Shown here in pieces: positions 56,273-64,000 of a stretch of 64,000 bases of DNA. The stretch's first letter is position 1, and the number at the start of each line of letters is the position of its first letter. This stretch comes from Craspedostauros australis (Eukaryota > Bacillariophyta > Bacillariophyceae > Mastogloiales > Achnanthaceae), in assembly GCA_026770025.1 (NCBI GenBank), contig JAMXDE010000010.1, positions 806,001 through 870,000 of the forward strand. The letters run 5' to 3'. Position numbers and translations under genes: made by a program. A model generated the notes under the pieces. It was not told the DNA's origin and made no database searches. It saw only the letters and a program-made list of their open reading frames with translations.

Positions 56273-59200
56273 GATGCGATAACGATGGTGGCTGACGGAC
56301 GATGCGAGTGGGGGGAAGGCACGGATGATTCTGAATGATCTCGATGTTGGGGAGCACTGAGTGTTGTGCCGACATTGCAGATAGGAGAATGCAGCAGACA
56401 GCGACAACAACACTCAACAAGCCAAAGCAGCACATGTCTATTTGTTCACAACAGCATGAGCGCTGTGTTTGTGCGGAGATCGGCGGCAACAGCTCAACGG
56501 TCGCTCATTGGTGCATACGTGGTTGTGATTGGAGAATGGATGTGCAACTGTTTGCGATTTTTATTTTGGCGAATGAGTGAGTGTGACGCAGCGCCAACAC
56601 AACGAGAGAGCAAGTGCAAGAGAGAGAGAGAGAGAGAGCAACGAGTGCGAGATCAATCCGTCTGTCCATTCATTCTCTATTGATTTTTTCTTTTTATTCT
56701 CATCGATTGTAGCCTCAATTTCTCATCATTTGCATTGGCATCGTGAGAGACGATCGCGTGTGTATCATGATTACGTCCCTGGTGGCCGAACGCAACACGG
56801 TTGAATACAATCGATCTGTTCTTCGTTGGTTGCCATTTGGAGTTGTGTTGGCTGTCGGCGCCGATCGTCTCAGATGCGACGATTGAAGTATCCGCAGTGA
56901 ATGGGCAAGAGTACAGTTGTTGGGTGTGCGATGTGTGATGTGTGATGTGTGATGTGAGTTTGCTGGGGGCGGACATTCTGTTCTGCTTGTTGCTTTTGAT
57001 TGGTGCGTCGGAGATTGGGTGGCTGGTCCATGAATCTGTCATTTGTGATCTCGTCGTGTCGTTTTCTTGATTTTCGGACATACTTTGGTTCTTCGTTGTT
57101 CGTTTGTTAAATGTAGTTTGTCCTTGTGAGCAACAAACGACAGTTACACTGAACCATTGATGATTCCCATCCAATCAGATTCGACCGAGGTGCGCCAATT
57201 TCACACCCACATTTTCGATCAAGACAACAAAACTGGATCGGGCATCGACCATGGCATGCAGTGTATTGTCGAGTATGAGACAAGTAGACGACGCCAAGTC
57301 GATCTTCGAACCATGATGGAACCGCAAAAGCGCAGCGCTCACAATGGTGCAGGAACGCGTCGGTGGTTCCACATATTTCGGGAGCCGCTGCAATTTGTCC
57401 ACTGCCGTCGCTGATCGTCAATTCTGTTGGTTGAGTCGTTGGCCTCGTGATGCCAAGCGGTAGGAAATCATGCCCCGCACCATCTCCAGCATCCGGGCCA
57501 TCCGCAAACCTGCGTAACCATCTGTATCAATGCCATGTGCATCTCCTTCCATTGGTGGAATTCGAAAAGGCCAACACCACACGGATCCGCGAGCAATTGA
57601 AAGTCAACACACAGTCTGCCGGAGTCCGCAGCCCTCGCAAGAGGATTGCGAGCAACATCAATTCGGAGCGTGTAGATCGCTCAGGCACAACCTCCCCTTT
57701 CCCATCAGCCGGACACCGTGCATTATTGCGCAATACGAATGGTTGATGCAACTGGAATGGCATAGACTCACCTCAATCGCGGCAATCGTGCATGACACTG
57801 ACGATGCCCTCCAGAAGGTGCATGACGACGGAGAGGAACTTGCATGGGTATGGATTTGGTCGGATAGACATAGCACCAGACGGAATTGCGAAATAACAAT
57901 TGGACGACTACAAAGTAAACAATGAGGCGGAGGGGAAGAGAGTGGTTCGTCCCTCCAGACGTCGAAACTGATAGAATGCGTGATGGAAACGTTCAGGTGA
58001 GGGCGCAAAAATTCTATTGCGAGGAATAACACGGGATCCCCGACATAGGTATGCTTTTGTTGGCATAGGAATAGCACCAGGCGGAATTGCGAAATAAAAA
58101 TTGGACGACTACAAAGTAGACGACAAGGCGAAGAAGACGACGCCAGTCCGGGCATGTGGCTGTCGAAACCGATGGAGTCCGTGAACGCAGCGGAAAGGGG
58201 AAGATGTTGCAACTTTATCGTGAGAAATAAGACGAGAGAAAACGAGAATCCGGCAACACAACGTGCCGAAACAAAAACAGCACAGGGTGAATCGCATGCA
58301 TTGTATTGGTGGGTGGGTATGTCGGCAGCGTTGAAATCAAGGTATGGAGTTCATCCAACGGAGAGGATCGTGCAAAGGATGAATGCAGTAATGTTTGCAA
58401 ATGTGCTACCCACGCAACAACATCGTATACCACTATTGAAAAATTCAGTAGATTGATTTGGGAGAAAATCGGGGAACCAGAAATTGGACACAGAGGACTC
58501 AAGGCAAACAAGGAGTTGGGCTGCGGCTCTCACACTCCTGTGCAAGCCAGAGCGGGTATGATGGTGCTGTCATACACTGTCTAGTGTACGAACATACCTA
58601 TCGTTCAATGATAAGAATCTAATCAGTGGATTGCTAGAGTAGGCACAAGGGGGCACCTGCAGCATTGCCACAGAATGCTACCTGGACACCATCGCCGCCG
58701 ACACCAAGCAGCATGCCGAATGGAATGAGATTCTTGAATGATCGATCCCAAATGCTCTGCTCCAAGTACAATGCAATCTCCATGATGCTGGTAACATTGT
58801 CTGGTCCAACTGGACTGACTCCAAGGCAAAAGTGCTGCCTTCTGCCCATGAGCTAATCAGTGACTTGCGCCATTCCCTTTCACAGTTGCGTGTAGCAATT
58901 TGTGGCTGCACGTACCAGCGTTTGCTCCACCCATCTGCACCATGTCCTGCGATGGTACCAATGCTTGGACTATGGTTCGTCGCCAAGTGTGTCGATACGG
59001 TATCCTTGGGATGATCACAGCTCGCTCCATCCATCCATTCGTCAATCTATCCAATACGTATGGTACTGGTATTAGTAGCGTGTCATGTCGTGTCGTATCG
59101 GAAAGTCACGAATGTATTCTGGAGTGTGCGCGATTTGTCGCTCGGCTTGTGAATCAGGATGCGCAGTTCTCTTGCGAATGGACGCCAGTTCTCGGCGCAG

Positions 59201-61212
59201 AGCAGTGGCTCACATTTTGCTCTCACGCGGACACAAGTCAATCGCGGCGAGAGGACGAGTACACGCCATCAATTCGAAAATGTTTGTGCTTGCGAGGAAA
59301 TCGGAACAAGCTCTCAGCCTCATCCACACTACCTCATCCGTTAGTATGGCACTATTGTTTCATTGCTCAGAACATCCCATCTATCTGCCCCGACGCTTTC
59401 CGTACAGATGATCACCACCAGCTTCTCGTCTATCACTCATCCAACAACCGCTGGGGGAGACAGCATATCGCATCCGCCTGTGCAACAGCGTTCACCAATC
59501 ATCAACCGCCAGTGCCATTCATGGTTGGCGCTGGCTGTTGCTTGCTCTGTGACTATCCAGACTGCCACGAACGGCCCCAGCAGACAACGGAGAATGATGA
59601 CGATCAGCGAGAGCGAGTGATGATACCAAATCCATGGGCGCAAAAAAAAAAAGACACACGATGGTATCGCTGTCGTCGCCTGGAGCAAAATTGGAGCTGT
59701 GTTTCCACAGCACCAAGAGGAATTGTTGTTCTATGCAACGGTGCTGTCAACCAAATACAGTTACCCTAAACTCAATCCACAATATAGCGTCCAAACGGTC
59801 AGCACGTTGTTGTTCCTTGTCTTTGATCCACAACAACTCTGGAGACGATAACGCACCATGGAACTGATCGTCATACCTATCTTATGATGATAGCAATGCT
59901 GACAATCCTCGCACTCCAAGTCTGCCTGCGCCGCTGACCACCAAGCGCGCCTTGTGGATGCAACACCATCGTTGACGGTTGGAATTGACGGTGGAATGTT
60001 GATTCTGCGGAAGTTAGCCGATCCATCACAAGATCGAACGTGATCAGCCTCCGATGTGCGAATAATACAAATGTGGGCATGTACAATAAAAAACAGATTC
60101 ATTATATGATATACTGCTGTACTCCCCTTCTTGTGTTCAGTGCGGTACATCATTCTGTTGTCGCAGAGCCGCTCCGCAGTTTTGTGGCGCGCCAGAAACG
60201 ATTCTCTGAGGAATGTGTGTTGGCACACACAAAACACTCCGGAATCCGTGAGCGCAACGGTGTTGTTCCACACAGGTTTCTACCAAAACACCACATCTCA
60301 CGTCTGGCTGTCCACCGAAATCAGAAGTAGAACAGAGCAATTCTTTGGGTGTGACATGAAACAGAACCAGGAAAAGGAATGAAACATGATCAAGAAAAGA
60401 GCAAAATGAACTCACAAACTTCCACAACAACAACAAGACACCGAAATCCTGTCTGAGAGGCGCAACGCGCGGCGACTCGGCAACTCGAGAAGAGCAGAGC
60501 AGAGCACAGCACAGCAGCGTACATCAGGAATGTGCCGTAGTCGCCAGCTGACTTTATTTTGCAGAACGGGACCCTTATCCTCCTGCACCTATCTTGTCAC
60601 AGAGTCTCGTGCCCCTTGTATGAAATGAGAGACCACACGTGGAACGCGCGAGATCATTTTACACCGAACCTGCCATTGATCACAGTTGCCGCGCTCACGA
60701 AGTACTAGCAGCATCAGCAAAAGCAAAAGTAGCATCTCACTATACCTGGTAGAATATGCTGATAGCTCTGCACCTCCATCCCACCCTAATGTCGTATGGT
60801 ACGGCGCAGTGCACGCACGTACCATCGCATTCTGATGCAGTTTTGCTCCTCCACACCTGTTCCAAGTCCACCGCGAGAAACTGCGTGCAATCAATTGGGG
60901 CCAAAAACAGCCGAAATGTATGCCCGTTCGCACGACTGTAGGCACGTCTGAGTTCAGCTTCGAGTGCCTTGCTGTGAGTCCGTCTGAGAGAGGAAAAAAG
61001 AACATTTTCGCCGCTCGCCAACATCCAATTTGGAGTCAGTGATGAGTCGCATCCATGTCGCATCCCAAAAACTGAATCTAATGCACGATACAACACGACA
61101 GAATAGGTACCTTCATGACCTCCTAACCCATCCAATATACGTTTTAAGAATGTAGTTCTTCTACATATATCTAAAGGAAGTATATGGTAAGGCCTCTTAA
61201 AGTTTATATCAG
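56273..61212. other. Accessory region, mostly without recognised genes
   Basis: It includes a (GA)n run at 56619-56639 and short frames on both strands. The plus frame at 57447-57746 has GPSANLRNHLYQCHV, weakly like half of a BED-type zinc finger. The 289-codon plus frame at 58900-59769 and minus frames at 58630-59050 show no domain. I support no functional gene here. Confidence 0.4.
57870..58130 (+). repeat. Direct duplication with 201-bp offset
   Basis: A 60-bp word beginning ATAGCACCAG and containing GGAATTGCGAAATA and TTGGACGACTACAAAGTA occurs at 57870-57929 and again at 58071-58130, about 54 of 60 identical. Weaker similarity (GTCGAAAC.GAT) continues to the right of each copy. Confidence 0.8.
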
Positions 61213-61246
61213 GATCGCAGATGCGACGCCGACCTGGGCGTAACAT
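60740..61246 (-). CDS. Hypothetical 168-aa frame starting inside repeat B
   Basis: The frame starts at an ATG within the repeat at 61213-61263 (reading LRPGRRRI) and runs to 60740. Its first third uses AT-rich codons (ATA, TTA) unlike the flanking genes. No domain is recognised; text such as YSVVLYRALDSVFGMRHG and DCTQFLAVDLEQVW looks protein-like but matches nothing I know. It could be a transposon remnant. Low confidence. Confidence 0.2.
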   Translation of the reverse strand: MLRPGRRRICDPDINFKRPYHILPLDICRRTTFLKRILDGLGGHEGTYSVVLYRALDSVFGMRHGCDSSLTPNWMLASGENVLFSSLRRTHSKALEAELRRAYSRANGHTFRLFLAPIDCTQFLAVDLEQVWRSKTASECDGTCVHCAVPYDIRVGWRCRAISIFYQV

Positions 61247-61263
61247 TTTCGCTGCAGCGGGTC
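61213..61263 (-). repeat. 51-bp repeat B
   Basis: Reverse-complement relative of 47875-47925 (42 of 51). It lies 30 bp inside the 32-bp inverted repeat at 61294-61325, so it belongs to the right end of the accessory region. Confidence 0.75.
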
Positions 61264-61293
61264 ATAATAGGATGATCTAAGTGATTATCTTAA

Positions 61294-61325
61294 AAATCCG
61301 CAAAAACGTACGTTTCTATCCTGAA
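61294..61325 (-). repeat. 32-bp inverted repeat, right copy
   Basis: Partner of 40766-40797, 31 of 32 identical in inverted orientation. It contains the perfect 12-bp palindrome AAACGTACGTTT. On its outer side, sharing the last two bases, is an 11-bp-arm palindrome at 61324-61347. Confidence 0.85.
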
Positions 61326-61347
61326 CGAAATCATACATGATTTCGTT
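61324..61347. repeat. Perfect palindrome, 11-bp arms, 2-nt spacer
   Basis: AACGAAATCAT / ATGATTTCGTT separated by AC. It lies directly at the outer edge of the right inverted repeat and about 320 bp upstream of the ALKBH8-type gene. Confidence 0.9.
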
Positions 61348-61666
61348 GGAACGATGGGAATGTTGGGGAGTTCTTGGATGCGTCTGCCAGTCGACCGACG
61401 GTATCTTTCCTATTTAACGCCAATGTAACGCACATCTGTCGTTCTCTCTCGTTCATCCATTTTTTGCGTTGGTGGTGCGACCTCGCGGACACGAACAACA
61501 CCCACGTTTGCCACCACCACCATCAGCACCATCATCGCAATCTTCAACCCCAGCTGTTTCGCTCCCCGCACGCTCTGGGAAGCATTGAACCATGCCATCG
61601 GAGGATCATAGTACAAGTGGATGCTGATCACATGCTCCATAGCTGTTCAACTAGGTGTCGACAGAC

Positions 61667-64000
61667 ATGAAAATGACGGCAGACGAGGTGCTTTCCTTTC
61701 GGTCCATCTTGCCGCATGAACCCGTCCCGAGCGATGGGCTGGGCTATCTGATCCTGCAGGGTGCCTTCGAACCGAAGAATGCCGCAGCAAGCAAGCGGAA
61801 ACACAAGAAGAAAGCTTCCGACGCAGGCAGCGACGCTGACCTCAGCCCTGATACCGACAAGCAACAGCATCAGCAACAGCATCAGCAACAGCATCAGGGA
61901 TACCACTGGGAATCGCCAGATGATCTTTCCGCTGAGATTCTGCAACGCCTGAAGGAGCACAACCAAACGCGCCTCATTCATCTCACTCGTCTCGCGAGCA
62001 CGGACGATGTGGAACCGCAGAGTGTCACAGTTCTCGACTCCAAGCAGCCTTTCACCAAGCTCCGCATAACGCTTCCAACTCCGCAGATTGCCTTGGACTT
62101 GATGCTTCGGTACCGCAGCACCGGTCTATCGCCATCCGCCTTGTTCCGATCCATCCCGATACCCGAAGGCTTTGCGTTTGGCAATCAGACGTTCCAAATC
62201 ACGCCGGTGACGACGGCGCCGTTACCTGACAAGTGCTGCTGGCCGCGATCCAACCCTCCCAAATTCAGACGCTTGTTGGGTCGACCAGATGACGACAACG
62301 TTGCAGCGCTGGAGATGGAACGTTCGCAAACGCGCTTCGTCTTCGTCACGGGTCTGCTTCAAACCAAGGTCGTGCCAGACGATTCACCATGGAAGCAAAC
62401 GCACACCGTTATCAATGCCATCCGGCAATGGGCCAACACCTACGATTCATCGGGACTGGGGGTGGAAGTCTTCGTGACGCCCAAGAAGATGAAACAGTCC
62501 TGTCATCTGGGCATGCGCTCGTCGGAGGACGCGAAGCGGATGGTGGAATCATGCCAAGGCATCCGTGTGGATTGGAACGTCCAGGAGCATGCCAGCGGCA
62601 ATCTCTTCTTGGACTACGCCGCCGTCACACAACGTTCGTTGATGAAATCACAGGCACGCCAGTTAGGTGCAGATGGCAACGATGTGCGTGGCGAGCCGTC
62701 ACGGCCCGAATGCACGTCCACAACGAGTGGCGTTCACGTGCCAGGTTTGGTGGTGATCGATGATTACGTGTCGGTCGAAGAGGAAGCAGCCTTGATGGCC
62801 GTCCTGACAGGTCCACAAGCACCCTGGGCACCGGATCAGATCAACAAGAGCAACACCGGCTCGGTCAAGCGCAAGGTGCAGCATTATGGATACGTCTTTG
62901 ATTATGAGACGGCCGATGTGCTGCGAGATCGGTCTGCGAAGGGTGCCGATTGTCCTGCGATGCCGTCGGTTCGTTCTCCTGCGCGCGCAAAAGAGGCAGG
63001 AGATGTAGACGAAAACGCTCAGACTAGTAACGGCACTGGTGATCAGCACGGATTAAGCCTGGAACAGCTGTCACAATCCTACGCCAAGGAGGGATACGGC
63101 TGGGATGTGCTGGGTTGCGTGGTGCAGAAGACTCGACGGTATCCATTCCATCCAAGGCAGGCTTCAGCTTCTGATCCCGAAAGCGAACCCACCACCACCA
63201 CAGATGCGCAAGATGTCCAGCGGTATCCGAATATCAACCAACTCACTGTCAACCACTACAAATCTGGGGAGGGTATTGGATCGCACGTTGACACGCCGCC
63301 AGCATTTGCGGATGGATTGATCAGCATCTCATTGAACGGCGGCATCGTCATGGAATTCCGCAGGGTCGGCGCCGACGTGAAGAAGCTGGTCCATTTGCCA
63401 GCCAGATCGCTGGTGCTGATGTCCGGTCCCGCCCGGTACGAATGGGAGCACATGATCGTCACGAGACGGACGGACACGGTGGATGGCAATGTCATCCCGC
63501 GCAAGCTGCGCGTGAGCCTCACGTTGCGAACAGCCATCTCATTGCAAGGTCAACCAATGCCACTTGTCGAAAGAGACTTCACAACGCCGCCTGTCTGGGG
63601 CAGTGGCAGTGTCAACGGCAGTCGCAGCGACGGTAGGAAGGATGGCGGGACGTCGACCGAGGGCGCAGCCAACGCTCTGGTCACACCATCCACGGAACGA
63701 GATCACGTGCATGCCGTGTACGACGCGATCGCAACGCAGTGGCACCACACGAGAGGTAAACGCGGGGTGCTGTGGCCAGGCGCGACGCAGTTTCTGAAAA
63801 GGCTCCCAAAGGGATCGGTCGTTGCAGATGTTGGATGCGGCGATGGCAAGTACTTCCCGGCCGTTTGGAACGCTGGGTCCTTCGTGATCGGATCTGACAT
63901 CAGCCGACCGCTGCTGGTGGAAGCGATGAATGCGCCGATGGCGCAGCAGGATGTGACCGAAAATCGACGCGTCCCGCAGCAGTACCAGCAGCTGCAGCGA
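61667..64000 (+). CDS. ALKBH8: ALKBH8-type tRNA wobble-uridine dioxygenase/methyltransferase (partial)
   Basis: The frame is open from ATG 61667 to the right edge, 778 codons, with no stop and no needed intron. Residues 1-200 are a lineage-specific extension with a (QQH)n run. An RRM-like segment follows at about 220-310 (TRFVFVTGLLQT ... VEVFVTPKKMKQSCHLGMRS). The AlkB 2-oxoglutarate/Fe(II) domain begins PGLVVIDDYVS near 362 and has HYKSGEGIGSHVDTPP (iron ligands H, D), SLNGGIVMEF, WEHMI (third H) and RVSLTLR. The Trm9-like methyltransferase starts HAVYDAIATQWHHTR and VVADVGCGDGKYF (SAM motif I near 718) and is cut by the edge. In animals ALKBH8 forms mcm5U and hydroxylates it at wobble position 34. 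The RRM-AlkB-MTase order matches the animal and plant-type fusion. Confidence 0.93.
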   Translation, partial: MKMTADEVLSFRSILPHEPVPSDGLGYLILQGAFEPKNAAASKRKHKKKASDAGSDADLSPDTDKQQHQQQHQQQHQGYHWESPDDLSAEILQRLKEHNQTRLIHLTRLASTDDVEPQSVTVLDSKQPFTKLRITLPTPQIALDLMLRYRSTGLSPSALFRSIPIPEGFAFGNQTFQITPVTTAPLPDKCCWPRSNPPKFRRLLGRPDDDNVAALEMERSQTRFVFVTGLLQTKVVPDDSPWKQTHTVINAIRQWANTYDSSGLGVEVFVTPKKMKQSCHLGMRSSEDAKRMVESCQGIRVDWNVQEHASGNLFLDYAAVTQRSLMKSQARQLGADGNDVRGEPSRPECTSTTSGVHVPGLVVIDDYVSVEEEAALMAVLTGPQAPWAPDQINKSNTGSVKRKVQHYGYVFDYETADVLRDRSAKGADCPAMPSVRSPARAKEAGDVDENAQTSNGTGDQHGLSLEQLSQSYAKEGYGWDVLGCVVQKTRRYPFHPRQASASDPESEPTTTTDAQDVQRYPNINQLTVNHYKSGEGIGSHVDTPPAFADGLISISLNGGIVMEFRRVGADVKKLVHLPARSLVLMSGPARYEWEHMIVTRRTDTVDGNVIPRKLRVSLTLRTAISLQGQPMPLVERDFTTPPVWGSGSVNGSRSDGRKDGGTSTEGAANALVTPSTERDHVHAVYDAIATQWHHTRGKRGVLWPGATQFLKRLPKGSVVADVGCGDGKYFPAVWNAGSFVIGSDISRPLLVEAMNAPMAQQDVTENRRVPQQYQQLQR

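Noticed and set aside
58900-59769. A 289-codon plus-strand frame
   Set aside because: No recognisable motif, and competing frames overlap it; not supported as a gene.
1-64000. tRNA, 5S or spliceosomal snRNA genes
   Set aside because: No T-loop/B-box pattern, 5S core or U2/U4/U6 core sequence was recognised by eye; repeats A and B were considered as 5S and do not match.
1-64000. CRISPR arrays or bacterial operons
   Set aside because: No regularly spaced repeats of that kind; introns and gene content are eukaryotic.

Overview
The window is nuclear DNA of a eukaryote, most likely a microbial protist. The support is GT-AG introns in several genes, an adaptor-complex subunit, a V-ATPase proteolipid, a mitochondrially targeted ribosomal protein bL34, Copia-type and DDE-type transposons, and degenerate CCCTAA (TTAGGG-type) interstitial repeats. 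Many genes are very long single exons, and the mix (GT61 glycosyltransferase, secreted CIA30 protein, STAND ATPase with TPR-like tail) resembles stramenopiles such as diatoms. That placement is inference, not proof. TAA, TAG and TGA all end clear host genes, so the standard nuclear code applies.

Layout. 1-5.9 kb: a Ty1/Copia retrotransposon on the minus strand whose gag-pol frame is open from 4987 to the left edge, cut inside reverse transcriptase; its leader and probable LTR lie to the right. 5.9-11 kb: a plus-strand DNA transposon whose four exons join in frame into a DDE transposase / PD-(D/E)XK nuclease / zinc-finger fusion of about 1398 residues. 11.7-40.6 kb: the host gene block, made of a secreted CIA30-family protein (-), a 1558-residue unrecognised nuclear protein (-), mitochondrial bL34 (+), AP-3 beta in three exons (-), V-ATPase subunit c in two exons (-), a GT61-family glycosyltransferase (+), an HD-domain phosphohydrolase (-), a 1468-residue STAND ATPase (+) and a mitochondrial DEAD-box helicase (-).

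40.6-61.7 kb is a roughly 21-kb accessory region with no intact host gene that I recognise. It holds simple repeats, degenerate telomere-like repeats, a prolyl-oligopeptidase pseudogene, a second DDE-type transposon gene split by one in-frame TGA, and a 201-bp-offset duplication. A 32-bp sequence present at both ends in opposite orientation brackets it, suggesting either terminal inverted repeats of a large element or a shared upstream element of the two flanking genes. From 61667 to the right edge is an ALKBH8-type tRNA-modification gene (RRM-like, AlkB dioxygenase, start of the Trm9-like methyltransferase).

The host genes serve unrelated housekeeping roles (vesicle sorting and acidification, organelle translation and RNA work, tRNA wobble modification) and form no pathway cluster. 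The most novel material is the transposon content: the transposase-nuclease fusion, the TGA-split element and the inverted pair bracketing the accessory region.
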